Assembly (NCBI RefSeq): GCF_000832985.1
Contig: NZ_CP009920.1
Span: forward strand, 2,277,501-2,341,500
Reading direction: 5' to 3'
DNA from: Priestia megaterium NBRC 15308 = ATCC 14581
GTDB taxonomy: Bacteria; Bacillota; Bacilli; Bacillales; Bacillaceae_H
Length of the DNA stretch: 64,000 nucleotides
Every line of letters starts with the position of its first letter. Position 1 is the first letter of the stretch. Positions 35,914 through 45,727 of the stretch are shown here, one piece after another. A program made the position numbers and the translations under genes. Under the pieces are notes generated by a model, which did no database searches, was not told where the DNA came from, and saw nothing but the letters and a program-made list of their open reading frames with translations.

Positions 35914-37296
35914 ATGATTAAACGTACGCTTACACAGTTAGCTACAATGATTCCAGGAAGTATATTTCATAGTGGAAACGAAGCAGCTGTAATTGAGGGA
36001 GTCTCAATTGATACGAGAACCATTCAGCAAGGTAATTTATATATCCCAATTAAAGGGGAACGTTTTAACGGGCATGCATTTGTTCATAAAGCAATTGAAA
36101 ACGGAGCGCTCGCTACACTGTGGAACAAAGATGAAGAAAATCCACCGACAGACATTAGTGTTATTTTAGTCGATGATACGCTAGAAGCTCTTCAGCAATT
36201 AGCGAAATCCTATCGTCACGAGTTAGATATTAAAGTAGTGGGCATTACAGGAAGTAACGGAAAAACAACAGCAAAAGACATGGTGAAAGCTGTGCTCGAT
36301 ACAACTTACCGCGTTCTGAAAACAGATGGAAACTTTAATAATCATATTGGTATGCCGCTTACTATTTTGCGTTTAGATGAAACTCATGATATTGCAGTTT
36401 TAGAAATGGGCATGAGCAGCCGAGGGGAAATTGAGTTTCTTTCTAATTTAGCGGAGCCTGATGTGGCCATTATTACAAATATCGGAGAATCGCACCTTCA
36501 AGACTTAGGAAGCCGTGATGGAATTGCGGAGGCAAAATTAGAAATTACAAGCGGCTTAGCGCCAACAGGTCAGCTTGTCTATAATGGTGATGAGCCACTT
36601 TTAACGTCGCGCGTTGTTAATCCAGTATTTGAAACGGTGACATTTGGCAGCTCAGAACAAAACGATTTGTATCCAAGTGCTATTTCAGCTGAAGAGTTAG
36701 GCACAACATTCACTGTTTCACGTGAAACAACATATCCATTCTTTATTCCGGTATTAGGTAAACATAATGTTCACAATGCGCTTTCTGCTATTGCGGTAGG
36801 TCATTATTTTGGACTAGACAATGAAACAATCGCTAAGGGATTAAAAGAATTAAAACTAACCAATATGCGTATGGAGCTCGTGAAACGAACAGATGGCCTG
36901 ACCTTCATTAATGACGCATATAACGCAAGCCCAACGTCCGTTAAAGCTGCTATCACGTTGATGCATGATTTAGAAGGCTATAAGCAAAAAATTCTTGTTC
37001 TCGGGGATATGCTTGAATTAGGCGATCAGGAAAAAGAGTTCCACAAAGAAGTGGGAGAGTTTATTCAAGCAGAAAAAATTGATTATGTTCTAACATACGG
37101 CCCCTTATCTGTTGAAATTGAGCAAGGAGCAAAAAATAATTTTGCAGAAGATAAGGTAATGCACTTTGAGGAGAAAGATGAGCTTGTTAAAAAATTAACA
37201 GCGATTACAACAAGAGAAGATGTGGTTTTAGTGAAAGCATCTCGAGGCATGAAGCTTGAGGAAGTTATCTCAAAAATGATGCATAAATTACCGTGA
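35914..37296 (+). CDS. murF: UDP-MurNAc-tripeptide--D-alanyl-D-alanine ligase
   Basis: Adds D-Ala-D-Ala to the UDP-MurNAc tripeptide, the last cytoplasmic stem step. 460 aa with the three Mur-ligase domains: SIDTRTIQQGNLYIPIKG, P-loop VVGITGSNGKTTAKD, LEMGMSSRGEIEFL, and FINDAYNASPTSVKAAI. GAGAGGAGC ribosome site. It follows ddl closely, as in B. subtilis. Confidence 0.97.
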   Translation: MIKRTLTQLATMIPGSIFHSGNEAAVIEGVSIDTRTIQQGNLYIPIKGERFNGHAFVHKAIENGALATLWNKDEENPPTDISVILVDDTLEALQQLAKSYRHELDIKVVGITGSNGKTTAKDMVKAVLDTTYRVLKTDGNFNNHIGMPLTILRLDETHDIAVLEMGMSSRGEIEFLSNLAEPDVAIITNIGESHLQDLGSRDGIAEAKLEITSGLAPTGQLVYNGDEPLLTSRVVNPVFETVTFGSSEQNDLYPSAISAEELGTTFTVSRETTYPFFIPVLGKHNVHNALSAIAVGHYFGLDNETIAKGLKELKLTNMRMELVKRTDGLTFINDAYNASPTSVKAAITLMHDLEGYKQKILVLGDMLELGDQEKEFHKEVGEFIQAEKIDYVLTYGPLSVEIEQGAKNNFAEDKVMHFEEKDELVKKLTAITTREDVVLVKASRGMKLEEVISKMMHKLP

Positions 37297-37323
37297 TATT
37301 AAAAAGAGTATAAGTAAGCTCTA

Positions 37324-37352
37324 TTGCAAACGGAAAGCCATAGTGTTATGAT
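37324..37352 (+). promoter_or_regulatory. Strong sigma-A promoter before cshA
   Basis: TTGCAA (37324-37329), 17-bp spacer, TATGAT (37347-37352). Initiation near 37359 gives a leader of about 134 nt. Confidence 0.7.
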
Positions 37353-37358
37353 GTAGTC

Positions 37359-37450
37359 TGAGTGTCTTGAGGCGCTTATACTCTAAACGTTGAATTTATT
37401 GAAGTAGTCGTTTAGAGCATTTTCCGTTTCCTCGGAGAATGCTTTTTTTT
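37359..37450 (+). ncRNA. Structured leader / possible attenuator before cshA
   Basis: Hairpin CTCTAAACG/CGTTTAGAG (37381-37389, 37409-37417) is followed by a full intrinsic terminator AGCATTTTCCG/CGGAGAATGCT plus T8 (37416-37450), ending 43 nt before the cshA start. The two hairpins share two bases. In transcripts reading through from murF, AGAGTATAAG (37305-37314) can pair instead with CTTATACTCT (37375-37384), which would displace the first hairpin. It could be an attenuator or a short separate RNA. Confidence 0.6.
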
Positions 37451-37492
37451 GTAAAATATAGATAGTCTAAATATAAAAGGAGTTTGAAAAAC

Positions 37493-39004
37493 TTGGCATT
37501 ATTTCAAGATTTAGGATTAAGTCAACAGCTTAATAAAGCTGTGAGTAAAATGGGTTTTGAAGAAGCAACACCAATTCAATCAGAAACTATCCCATTAGCA
37601 CTAGAAGGTCACGATTTGATCGGACAAGCACAAACAGGAACAGGGAAAACAGCGGCATTTGGTATTCCTCTTATTGAAAAAGTTGATGTAAACGTAGATG
37701 CAATTCAAGGGTTAATTATTGCTCCTACTCGTGAACTTGCTGTACAGGTATCTGAAGAACTTTACAAAATTGGTCAAACAAAGCGCGTACGCGTGCTATC
37801 AATTTACGGTGGTCAAGATATCAGTCGTCAAATTCGTGCATTGAAAAAGCACCCTCATATCATCGTAGGGACACCAGGGCGTATGCTAGATCATATTAAT
37901 CGTCGTACACTTCGTCTACAAGATGTTCATACAGTTATTTTAGATGAAGCAGATGAAATGTTAAACATGGGATTCATCGAAGACATTGAAAAAATCTTAT
38001 CAAACGTACCTGAGAACCACCAAACACTTTTATTCTCAGCAACAATGCCTACTCCAATCCGTCGCATTGCTGAAAAATTCATGAACGAACCAAAAGTGGT
38101 AAAAGTACAAGCAAAAGAAGTAACGATGCCAAACATTACGCAGTATTATTTAGAAGTACAAGAAAAGCGTAAATTTGATATCCTTACTCGTCTTTTAGAT
38201 ATGCAATCACCTGAATTAGCTATCATCTTTGGTCGTACAAAGCGCCGTGTAGATGAGTTATCAGAAGCATTAAATATGCGTGGTTATTCTGCACAAGGTA
38301 TCCATGGTGACTTGACGCAATCGAAACGTCTATCTGTACTACGTCAATTTAAAGAAGGTTCTATTGATGTATTAGTTGCAACGGACGTAGCTGCACGCGG
38401 ACTTGATATTTCTGGTGTTACTCATGTATACAACTTTGATATCCCTCAAGATCCAGAGAGCTATGTACACCGTATCGGACGTACAGGACGTGCTGGTAAA
38501 ATGGGTGCTGCTATGACATTTGTAACGCCAAGAGAAACTGGACAGTTACACAATATTGAGCGTACAACAAAACGTAAAATGGAGCGTCTTACTCCTCCAA
38601 CGCTTGATGAAGCAATGGAAGGTCAACAGCGTATTGCAGCTGACAAATTAACAGAATCTGTGACACAAGGCAACTTATCTTACTACAAACAGTTGGCAGA
38701 AGAGTTACTTGAAGAGCACGATTCAGTTTCATTAGTGGCAGCAGCGATCAAATTATTTACAAAAGAACCAAACGAATCACCAATTCAATTAACTGCTGAA
38801 CCACCAGTAATTGCAAAAGGTGATAAAAACAAACGTGGAAATGGCGGAGGTCGTTCACGTTCTAACTCTAAAAACTACTCACAGCAAAATCGTCGTGGAA
38901 ACTCAAAGCGTTTTGGTGACAAGCGTCGCGGTGGAAGCAACGGCAGTGATAATAGAAATCGTAATAGCAGCAGTAATCGTAAAGATTCTCGCAGCAAAGC
39001 GTAA
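37493..39004 (+). CDS. cshA: DEAD-box RNA helicase CshA
   Basis: ATP-dependent RNA helicase of the RNA degradosome and ribosome assembly; 503 aa. Motifs in order: Q motif [18 protein letters not shown], Ia [52 protein letters not shown]. The C-terminal 60 residues are basic, rich in Arg, Asn, Ser and Gly. The start is TTG 37493, 10 nt after AAAAGGAG; the TTG at 37484 abuts the ribosome site. Expressed from its own promoter through a leader with a terminator. Confidence 0.97.
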   Translation: MALFQDLGLSQQLNKAVSKMGFEEATPIQSETIPLALEGHDLIGQAQTGTGKTAAFGIPLIEKVDVNVDAIQGLIIAPTRELAVQVSEELYKIGQTKRVRVLSIYGGQDISRQIRALKKHPHIIVGTPGRMLDHINRRTLRLQDVHTVILDEADEMLNMGFIEDIEKILSNVPENHQTLLFSATMPTPIRRIAEKFMNEPKVVKVQAKEVTMPNITQYYLEVQEKRKFDILTRLLDMQSPELAIIFGRTKRRVDELSEALNMRGYSAQGIHGDLTQSKRLSVLRQFKEGSIDVLVATDVAARGLDISGVTHVYNFDIPQDPESYVHRIGRTGRAGKMGAAMTFVTPRETGQLHNIERTTKRKMERLTPPTLDEAMEGQQRIAADKLTESVTQGNLSYYKQLAEELLEEHDSVSLVAAAIKLFTKEPNESPIQLTAEPPVIAKGDKNKRGNGGGRSRSNSKNYSQQNRRGNSKRFGDKRRGGSNGSDNRNRNSSSNRKDSRSKA

Positions 39005-39009
39005 AATAA

Positions 39010-39040
39010 AAACGAGCCTTAACAGGCTCGTTTTTTTATG
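39010..39040 (+). terminator. Terminator of cshA
   Basis: Stem AAACGAGCC/GGCTCGTTT followed by T run. Confidence 0.93.
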
Positions 39041-39098
39041 TGTTAATTGCTATTTTATTGGTGCACACTATGAGTAAAATAAAATGGGGTGTTCACTG

Positions 39099-40070
39099 AT
39101 GTCGACCATTGTTCGGTTAGGTTATGTGGCGATGAGCGTTCATTTGGAAAATAGTTCTCCTTCTCAAACAATGACTTTTGCACAATTTCAGCGTGTGAAA
39201 GACCATGAAGCGGCCATTCGCAAGCTCGAACGTATTGCAATATCCAACTTAGAAAACTGCTTACGTTTATTAAAACATAATGCGTGGAGTGAAATTGAGT
39301 TTTTTCGATTCAGTTCTAAGTTAATTCCATTAGCTAACCATGAGGCGCTAAAAGAATGGAACTACATAGCTCCTTTAAAGGATGCTCTTCAGCGTATTTC
39401 TGTATTTTTGAAAGAACATCCAATGCGAGTAGATTTTCACCCGGATCATTTTGTTGTTTTAAACTCAACGGATAAAGAGGTTTTTAAGCATTCTATTCAA
39501 ACTCTTCGCATGCATCAAAAGTTGCTGAAAGGAATGGATATTCCTCTTCAAAATCGCTGTGTTTTACATGTCGGAGGGGCTTATAATGATAAAGAAAAAG
39601 CATTGGAGCAGTTTATTCATAATTGGGGGCTTGTACCTCAATCCCTTCAGCAAATGATTATGTTAGAAAACGACGATACAACCTTTCATATAAAGGACGT
39701 CTTGTATTTATGTGAAAAACTAAATGTCCCAATCATTTTTGATCTTCATCATCATCAGGCAAACAACGATGAAACTCCATGGCAAGAGCATTGGGACCGT
39801 ATCACTAGAACGTGGGAACAGGAAACGCTTCCTCTAAAAATGCATATATCTAGTCCTAAAAGTGATAAAGAATTTAGAGCCCATGCAGATTATATCGATG
39901 TTCATGGGTTTTACAGCTTTTTAAAAGAAGTAAATGGAACGATACCGCAAATTGATTGCATGATTGAAGCTAAGAAAAAAGATGAAGCGCTCTTTCAGTT
40001 AGTAAGAGACTTGAAGTCTTATGAAGATGTGGAATTTATTAACTCATCCACTTTTTATATTAAATCTTAA
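39099..40070 (+). CDS. uvsE: UV DNA damage endonuclease
   Basis: Light-independent repair endonuclease nicking 5' of UV photoproducts; 323 aa TIM-barrel enzyme of the UvdE family. Seen are VRLGYVAMSV, FFRFSSKLIPL, MRVDFHPDHFVVL, HVGGAYNDKEKAL, MLENDD, PIIFDLHHH and MHISSPK, which supply the metal-binding His, Asp and Glu. ATG 39099 (GGGGTG upstream) is preferred to the 39084 codon. Confidence 0.93.
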   Translation: MSTIVRLGYVAMSVHLENSSPSQTMTFAQFQRVKDHEAAIRKLERIAISNLENCLRLLKHNAWSEIEFFRFSSKLIPLANHEALKEWNYIAPLKDALQRISVFLKEHPMRVDFHPDHFVVLNSTDKEVFKHSIQTLRMHQKLLKGMDIPLQNRCVLHVGGAYNDKEKALEQFIHNWGLVPQSLQQMIMLENDDTTFHIKDVLYLCEKLNVPIIFDLHHHQANNDETPWQEHWDRITRTWEQETLPLKMHISSPKSDKEFRAHADYIDVHGFYSFLKEVNGTIPQIDCMIEAKKKDEALFQLVRDLKSYEDVEFINSSTFYIKS

Positions 40071-40071
40071 A

Positions 40072-40100
40072 GCAGGCCTCATATCTGTGGCTTGTTTTTC
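40072..40100. terminator. Probable convergent terminator uvsE/rhomboid
   Basis: Imperfect stem (AAGCAGGCC pairing with GGCTTGTTT through G-T pairs) followed by TTTT between two convergent genes that are only 8 bp apart. Confidence 0.4.
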
Positions 40101-40681
40101 TGTTTGAACACGAGAAAAGCGAGAAGAAATCCAGCAATACCTCCAACGAAATGAGCTGTGTTGTTGGTTCTTGGCGTTAGCAGACCTGAAAGTAATCCAA
40201 TAATTAAGAAGACGACAATGATTTGCTGGTTACTTTGAGAAAGCATATGCTTTTGTTTTATTACAAGGTAGAGGTAAAACCCGAGCAGCCCGAAAATGGC
40301 ACCGGATGCACCCACATGGCTGTAGAAAGAAGATTGGGTTAGAAATGTAACGATATTTCCAAGAAATCCACACGTAAGGTAGAATAGAAGAAACTTATAA
40401 GAAGAAAGAATACGCTCAGCACCTGGCCCTAACAAGAACAATGAAAATGAGTTAAAAAGAAGGTGTGAAAAGCTTAGATGCAAAAAGATAGGTGTGAAAA
40501 GTCGCCAGTAGTCTCCTTGAGAAATTAAGCTATTCACACCAATAAGCTGATGTATAAAAGATTCTGCAAGGTTTGAGGGAAGAGCGGCAAGTAACCATAG
40601 CGCAATGTGGATGCAGATAAGCGTGAAGGTAACAGGGTAAAAACGTTTAAATTCAGCTGCATTTTCTGTGCGTACGAACAT
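40079..40681 (-). CDS. Rhomboid intramembrane serine protease
   Basis: A 200-aa membrane protease with six predicted helices. The catalytic serine is in HVGASGAIFGLLGF (GASG) and the catalytic histidine in AHFVGGIAGFLLAF; the HLSFSHLLFNSFSLFLLG segment supplies the conserved H...N. Equivalent position to ydcA in B. subtilis, next to acpS. ATG 40681 (AAGGGAG 8 nt upstream) is preferred to GTG 40690, which touches the ribosome site. Substrates unknown. Confidence 0.93.
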   Translation of the reverse strand: MFVRTENAAEFKRFYPVTFTLICIHIALWLLAALPSNLAESFIHQLIGVNSLISQGDYWRLFTPIFLHLSFSHLLFNSFSLFLLGPGAERILSSYKFLLFYLTCGFLGNIVTFLTQSSFYSHVGASGAIFGLLGFYLYLVIKQKHMLSQSNQQIIVVFLIIGLLSGLLTPRTNNTAHFVGGIAGFLLAFLVFKQKNKPQI

Positions 40682-40739
40682 ATTTGTCACTCCCTTTTAT
40701 AAAGGCATTTTTATATACTATTCTGTAAGAGAGGATTAA

Positions 40740-41111
40740 ATGAAAATGATTATAGGAACTGGAATTGATATTACAGAGTTAGAGCGGATTGAAAAAATGG
40801 TGCAGCGTCAAAGCGCTTTTGTTACTCGGATTTTAACAAAAAATGAAAAAGAACGCTATGAAAAGCTATCAAGCCGACGTAAGGTCGAATTTTTAGCAGG
40901 AAGATTTGCTGTGAAGGAAGCATATTCGAAAGCTCTTGGAACAGGAATAGGAAAAGATTTCAGCTTCCAAGATATCGAAATCGTGAATGATGAAAGAGGA
41001 AAGCCCCACATTGTTACAAAACAACCACTGGACGCGTCCGTACACGTATCTATTTCCCACAGTGCGCACTATGCAATTGCTCAAGTAATTATTGAACGCT
41101 TGTCAAGCTAG
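40740..41111 (+). CDS. acpS: Holo-[acyl-carrier-protein] synthase
   Basis: Transfers 4'-phosphopantetheine from CoA to acyl carrier protein. The 123-aa product has [10 protein letters not shown] with the Mg-binding Asp, [15 protein letters not shown], and [18 protein letters not shown] precedes ATG 40740; ATG 40746 is an alternative and would match the usual MI-G-x-GID start. First gene of the acpS-ydcC-alr-ndo neighbourhood. Confidence 0.97.
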   Translation: MKMIIGTGIDITELERIEKMVQRQSAFVTRILTKNEKERYEKLSSRRKVEFLAGRFAVKEAYSKALGTGIGKDFSFQDIEIVNDERGKPHIVTKQPLDASVHVSISHSAHYAIAQVIIERLSS

Positions 41112-41223
41112 TCTGCATATTCACTATTTCTTGTTCATATATTCATAGTGTGGATAGGGGAGACAAGATATGTTCTTGCTTCTCCGTTTAGCTGTGAATA
41201 TACGAAATAAAGGAGTTGGGGAA

Positions 41224-42228
41224 ATGCATAAAAAATGGATTGGCTTATTTGTTTGCGCCTTTTTTCTCTTAGCCTTATCAGCATGCGGTGAAAAAAGTCA
41301 GCAGGATGTAACAGATGCATTGGATGCCAAGGTACAAGAAATGGCGGGTTATAAATCAGATGCTAAGATGACATTAAATACAGGGAAAGATGCTCAAGTA
41401 TATGATGTAGAGATTTGGCATAGTAAGCCTATGTATTATCGAGTGAATTTGAAAAATACAAAGAAAGATCAAAGCCAAATGATTTTGCGTAATGATGAAG
41501 GGGTTTTTGTTTTAACGCCTGCCTTAAATAAAAGCTTTCGTTTTCAAAGTGACTGGCCGCAAAATAGCAGTCAAGCTTATTTGTATGAATCCCTTGTCCA
41601 AGATATTGTGAAGGATGAAAAGGCAAGCTTTAAATCAACGGATAAGCATTATATTTTTGAAACAAAAACCAACTATCAAAATAGCACGATGCTTCCTAAA
41701 CAAGAAATTACGCTGAACAAAAGTGACTTAGCGCCTGTTTCGGTTAAAATTATGGATACGGATAATAAAGTGTTAATAAAAGTTGATTTCTCTAAGGTCA
41801 AATTCGATTCTAAGTTTGATAAAGGGGCTTTTGATACAAAAAGAAATATGACAAGTGCAAAGATTGACGTTCCGACATTAGCTCAGCAGAAATCATTTAG
41901 CGTCCTTTATCCTAAGGATGTTCCAAAAGGTACAAAGCTGTCCAAGGAAAAGAAAATTGAGACAGAAAATGGCGAAAGAGTCGTTTTAATGTACAAAGGA
42001 GAAAAGCCGTTTACGCTTGTACAAGAAAAAGCGCAAGTAGCAAAAACAACGACATCTACAGTTACTGCCGGAGAGCCATTTGATTTAGGTTTTACTGTGG
42101 GAGCTTTAACGGATAAAAGTCTATCTTGGACATATAATGGAGTAGACTTTATGCTGGCTTCTGATCAGCTAACACCAGATGAATTGAGTACAGTTGCTAG
42201 ATCTGTGCAAAGTCAGATGGGAAAATAA
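41224..42228 (+). CDS. ydcC: Outer-membrane-lipoprotein-carrier-like lipoprotein (YdcC/GerS family)
   Basis: A 334-aa membrane lipoprotein. Signal peptide with lipobox LSAC (Cys near residue 20) is followed by a LolA/GerS-like beta domain and repeated xVxLxKxxLxPVxVxIxD strands. B. subtilis YdcC occupies the same place and is expressed in sporulating cells; clostridial relatives (GerS) act in germination. GGAGTTGGGGAA precedes ATG 41224; the frame opens upstream at 41170. Confidence 0.9.
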   Translation: MHKKWIGLFVCAFFLLALSACGEKSQQDVTDALDAKVQEMAGYKSDAKMTLNTGKDAQVYDVEIWHSKPMYYRVNLKNTKKDQSQMILRNDEGVFVLTPALNKSFRFQSDWPQNSSQAYLYESLVQDIVKDEKASFKSTDKHYIFETKTNYQNSTMLPKQEITLNKSDLAPVSVKIMDTDNKVLIKVDFSKVKFDSKFDKGAFDTKRNMTSAKIDVPTLAQQKSFSVLYPKDVPKGTKLSKEKKIETENGERVVLMYKGEKPFTLVQEKAQVAKTTTSTVTAGEPFDLGFTVGALTDKSLSWTYNGVDFMLASDQLTPDELSTVARSVQSQMGK

Positions 42229-42237
42229 GAGAAGCTT

Positions 42238-42267
42238 ACAAGCCTGCATATATGTAGGCTTGTTCTT
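42238..42267 (+). terminator. Terminator of ydcC
   Basis: Stem ACAAGCCTGCAT/ATGTAGGCTTGT followed by TCTTGCTT; short T run. Confidence 0.65.
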
Positions 42268-42371
42268 GCTTAATTTGAATAAAGATCGAGATGAAGTTTG
42301 GCTATAGATGTATTATACTAACAGAGGAAAGTACGTTTAGAATGGTTCTGAAAAAAGGAAGTGTCGTAGTA

Positions 42372-43532
42372 ATGGATGCATTTTATAGAGAAACATGGGC
42401 AGAAATTGATGTAGAAGCCATTTTTCAAAATGTGAATCATGTAAGAGAACTAATACCGGGGCATAAAACGTTAATGGCCGTAGTGAAGGCGAATGCGTAC
42501 GGGCATGGAGATAAAGAAGTAGCAGAGATTGCGCTTCAAGCTGGTGCTGATATGCTAGCTGTAGCTTTTTTGGATGAAGCTATTGCTCTTCGGAAAAAAG
42601 GAATAAAGGAATCCATTTTAGTATTAGGCGCCGTGCCTACCCTACACATTCAAACTGCATTGGAGTGGGATGTAACGGTCACTGCTTATAGCAAAGCTTG
42701 GATTGAAGAAGCGGCGTCCATTCTAGGTGAAAACAGTCAGCTGCATATGCATTTAAAAATAGATACAGGCATGGGTCGCTTGGGAGTTAGAACAAAAGAA
42801 GAATTACACGAAACGATGAAGATCATCGCTTCTCATTCGGGATTCGTGCTGGATGGAGTGTTTACACACTTTGCAACAGCAGACGAGCTAAACTCGTCTT
42901 ATTTTGAAGAACAATACACATTCTTTGAAGAAATGGTTCGAATTGTGAAAGAATATAATTTTACACCTCCGATGATTCACTGTGCAAATAGCGCAGCCTT
43001 GCTTCGTCGTCCGAAAGATATCTTTAATGGCGTACGCTTAGGTATCGCTATGTATGGTTTGAGTCCTTCTGAGGAATTAAAAGAAGTCTTGCCAATTCCG
43101 TTAAAACAAGCTTTTTCGCTGCACAGCCGTATTGTGCATGTTAAAAAAGTCAAAAAAGGGAGTCATATCAGTTACGGAGCTACTTATGAAGCTAAAGAAG
43201 ATGAATGGATTGCTACTATTCCAGTAGGATACGCAGACGGCTGGATTCGTAAATTAAGCAATTTTGAAGTATTAGTAGATGGAGTTAAAGTGCCAATTGT
43301 TGGTAGAATCTGCATGGATCAATTGATGATTAAATTACCTAAAATGTATAAAATGGGTACAAAAGTAACATTTATTGGAAAACAAAAAGGTGCTGAAATT
43401 ACAATTGATGAAGTAGCGAAGCATCTTGAAACAATTAATTATGAAATCCCTTGCATGGTTGCAGCAAGGGTTCCGAGGGTTTATACAAGAGATTCGCAGC
43501 ATATTGATGTTAATAATTATATCTTGCGCTGA
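42372..43532 (+). CDS. alr: Alanine racemase
   Basis: PLP enzyme interconverting L- and D-alanine, supplying Ddl. 386 aa with PLP lysine Lys39 (VVKANAYGHG), KIDTGMGRLGVR, GVFTHFATAD, catalytic Tyr268 in HISYGATYEA, and VGRICMDQLMI. ATG 42372 lies behind AAAGGAAGTG; the open frame extends 81 nt further without a better site. Followed by the NdoAI/NdoA pair, as in B. subtilis. Confidence 0.97.
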   Translation: MDAFYRETWAEIDVEAIFQNVNHVRELIPGHKTLMAVVKANAYGHGDKEVAEIALQAGADMLAVAFLDEAIALRKKGIKESILVLGAVPTLHIQTALEWDVTVTAYSKAWIEEAASILGENSQLHMHLKIDTGMGRLGVRTKEELHETMKIIASHSGFVLDGVFTHFATADELNSSYFEEQYTFFEEMVRIVKEYNFTPPMIHCANSAALLRRPKDIFNGVRLGIAMYGLSPSEELKEVLPIPLKQAFSLHSRIVHVKKVKKGSHISYGATYEAKEDEWIATIPVGYADGWIRKLSNFEVLVDGVKVPIVGRICMDQLMIKLPKMYKMGTKVTFIGKQKGAEITIDEVAKHLETINYEIPCMVAARVPRVYTRDSQHIDVNNYILR

Positions 43533-43732
43533 ATATACATCTTCCTGAGTCAACATAAAAAGTCTGCGAATAAAAGACAATAAAATAATAACTTCCATGC
43601 ATAAAAGAGGGTATCAATTGACGATAATAGTGTAGAAATTGACAGAATTAACTTTCCATTAAAGCTAATCAATGTTATGATAAGGAAAGATGAGACTATT
43701 GGTGTGTGTATTGATGTTGGAGGTGTATGTTT

Positions 43733-44014
43733 GTGTCTGAAGCGAGCGCAACTACAGAAATCCTAGTAAGATTACCGAAAAATTTAGTATCGGAGCTCGA
43801 TCTTATGGTTAAACAAGAAAATGGCAACCGAAGTGATTTTATTCACCAAGCAACAAAATTGTACCTTCGTGAGCGAAAAAAACGCCATATTCGCGAATCA
43901 ATGAGACGTGGATATATGGAGATGGCAAAGATAAACTTAAATATTGCTTCCGAGGCTTTTCTAGCAGAGTATGAAGCTGATCATACTGTGGATCGTTTAG
44001 TAAGCGGGGGGTAA
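43733..44014 (+). CDS. ndoAI: Antitoxin NdoAI (EndoAI)
   Basis: A 93-aa ribbon-helix-helix antitoxin that binds and neutralises EndoA and represses the operon. N-terminal [17 protein letters not shown] is the RHH strand and helix; the C-terminal [19 protein letters not shown] is the toxin-binding part and nearly identical to B. subtilis. GTG 43733 is 8 nt after GGAGGT, better than ATG 43727 at 2 nt, and gives the same length as the B. subtilis protein. Confidence 0.95.
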   Translation: MSEASATTEILVRLPKNLVSELDLMVKQENGNRSDFIHQATKLYLRERKKRHIRESMRRGYMEMAKINLNIASEAFLAEYEADHTVDRLVSGG

Positions 44015-44018
44015 TGAC

Positions 44019-44369
44019 TTGGTAGTCAAACGTGGCGACGTTTATTTTGCTGACCTATCTCCTGTTGTTGGCTCAGAACAAGGAGGCGTTCGCCCTGTAC
44101 TTGTCATTCAAAATGATATAGGCAATCGTTTTAGCCCAACTGTTATTGTAGCTGCGATCACTGCTCAAATTCAAAAGGCAAAGTTACCTACGCATGTTGA
44201 AATTGATGCAAAGCGCTATGGATTTGAGCGAGATTCAGTTATTTTACTAGAACAAATTCGTACTATTGATAAACAGAGGCTAACAGACAAGATTACCCAT
44301 TTAGATGATGAAATGATGGACAGAGTGGATGAAGCCTTGCAAATCAGTGTAGGACTTATCGACTTTTAG
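44019..44369 (+). CDS. ndoA: Endoribonuclease EndoA (MazF-type toxin)
   Basis: A 116-aa MazF-family mRNA interferase, cutting single-stranded RNA at UACAU in B. subtilis. Almost identical to the B. subtilis enzyme, with [32 protein letters not shown] and [20 protein letters not shown] start, 4 nt after the antitoxin stop. The position just upstream of rsbR is conserved. Confidence 0.97.
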   Translation: MVVKRGDVYFADLSPVVGSEQGGVRPVLVIQNDIGNRFSPTVIVAAITAQIQKAKLPTHVEIDAKRYGFERDSVILLEQIRTIDKQRLTDKITHLDDEMMDRVDEALQISVGLIDF

Positions 44370-44390
44370 AATTATACTTCCATTTATGCT

Positions 44391-44419
44391 AAGTTGCTCC
44401 TTTATGAGCAACTTTTTTA
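44391..44419 (+). terminator. Terminator of alr-ndoAI-ndoA
   Basis: Stem AAGTTGCTC/GAGCAACTT followed by T run. Confidence 0.92.
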
Positions 44420-44421
44420 AT

Positions 44422-44451
44422 TTGACTAGGAATAATCAGTAAACGTATATT
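44422..44451 (+). promoter_or_regulatory. Putative sigma-A promoter of sigB operon
   Basis: TTGACT (44422-44427), 18-bp spacer, TATATT (44446-44451), 78 bp before rsbR. It fits the vegetative promoter of the eight-gene operon. Confidence 0.55.
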
Positions 44452-44528
44452 GTAATAAGAAACGTTTTAAAAATGATAATATATATAGATAGATATAAAT
44501 GAGTGTATTGACTCACAAGGAGGACCTC

Positions 44529-45365
44529 ATGAATCAAGATTTATTCAATTATATACAAAATCATAAATCAGAAATTTTTGATCGATGGCTAGTGTTAATG
44601 AATGATGTGGAAACAGAGCGGATTAAAAACATTGTATCTGAGCAAGTGTACGTAAATGTAAGCTCTGATTTTGTAAATTTACTTTTGGCAAAAGCATTCC
44701 GTGAACAGGAAAATTTTGCAGAGGAACTAGAGGAAGTAGTAGGACGAGTTGTGAGTTTAGGATGGCCTCTTGCTTATTTGACACAGGGTGTACGTAACTT
44801 GGGTCACGTAGTGGTTGAAGGGTATGTAAACAGTGAACATGTAAAGGCTGACCAAACTCATTCTGAATTATTCTATCGGTTTGACAAGTGGTTAAGCCCT
44901 ATTTATAACAAAATAGTAGAACAATACTCCAACTCGTGGGAAAATACAGTTATGTTACAAAAAGTGGCACTTCAAGAATTGTCTGCTCCATTAATACCGG
45001 TATTTGATAAAATTACCGTAATGCCGCTTGTAGGGACAATTGACACTGATCGCGCAAAGAAAATTATGGAAAACTTACTGCAAGGTGTCGTAAAGCACCG
45101 ATCAGAGGTCGTATTAATAGATATTACCGGAGTACCAGTAGTGGATACGATGGTGGCCCATCATATGATTCAAGCTGCTGAAGCCGTACGTTTGGTTGGA
45201 GCCAAGTGTTTGTTAGTAGGAATTCGTCCGGAAATTGCTCAGACTATTGTGAACTTAGGTATTAACTTAAATGAAATTATTACGAAAAACTCATTAAAAA
45301 AAGGCGTAGAGTTTGCGTTAGAAATGACTGAGCGGAAAATAGTTGATATAGAATCGGAGGAATAA
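44529..45365 (+). CDS. rsbR: Stressosome co-antagonist RsbR
   Basis: Stressosome scaffold and sensor, 278 aa. The N-terminal half is a variable non-haem globin-like domain; the C-terminal STAS domain is highly conserved ([39 protein letters not shown]) with the threonines phosphorylated by RsbT. ATG 44529 is 7 nt after AAGGAGG; the upstream codon 44499 is not supported. Confidence 0.95.
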   Translation: MNQDLFNYIQNHKSEIFDRWLVLMNDVETERIKNIVSEQVYVNVSSDFVNLLLAKAFREQENFAEELEEVVGRVVSLGWPLAYLTQGVRNLGHVVVEGYVNSEHVKADQTHSELFYRFDKWLSPIYNKIVEQYSNSWENTVMLQKVALQELSAPLIPVFDKITVMPLVGTIDTDRAKKIMENLLQGVVKHRSEVVLIDITGVPVVDTMVAHHMIQAAEAVRLVGAKCLLVGIRPEIAQTIVNLGINLNEIITKNSLKKGVEFALEMTERKIVDIESEE

Positions 45366-45367
45366 AC

Positions 45368-45724
45368 GTGAGAATACCCATTTTGAAATTGTACGACTAT
45401 TTATTGGTATCCATTCAATGGGAGCTGGATGATCAAACGGCTATTCAATTCCAAGAAGATTTGCTAAGTAAAATTCATCAAACTGGAGCAAAAGGAGTGG
45501 TAATCGATTTAACTTCAATTGATATGATCGATTCATTCATCGCAAAAGTTTTAGGTGACGTGGTTAGCATGTCTAATTTGATGGGGGCTAGAGTAGTATT
45601 AACAGGTATCCAGCCTGCAGTAGCTATTACACTTGTTGAGTTAGGGATTGGCCTAAATGATGTTCTTACTGCACTCGATTTAGAAAAAGGTCTTGAGAAA
45701 CTCCAATCGGAATTGGGGGATTAG
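45368..45724 (+). CDS. rsbS: Stressosome antagonist RsbS
   Basis: Small STAS-domain protein, 118 aa, that holds RsbT in the stressosome. Ser56 in [13 protein letters not shown] is the expected RsbT phosphorylation site (Ser59 in the slightly longer B. subtilis protein). GTG start, two nucleotides after the rsbR stop. Confidence 0.96.
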   Translation: MRIPILKLYDYLLVSIQWELDDQTAIQFQEDLLSKIHQTGAKGVVIDLTSIDMIDSFIAKVLGDVVSMSNLMGARVVLTGIQPAVAITLVELGIGLNDVLTALDLEKGLEKLQSELGD

Positions 45725-45727
45725 TAT

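Noticed and set aside
43533-43732. Small coding sequence in the 200-nt gap between alr and ndoAI
   Set aside because: No frame with a ribosome site; the gap appears to hold only the ndoAI promoter region, which I could not define with confidence.
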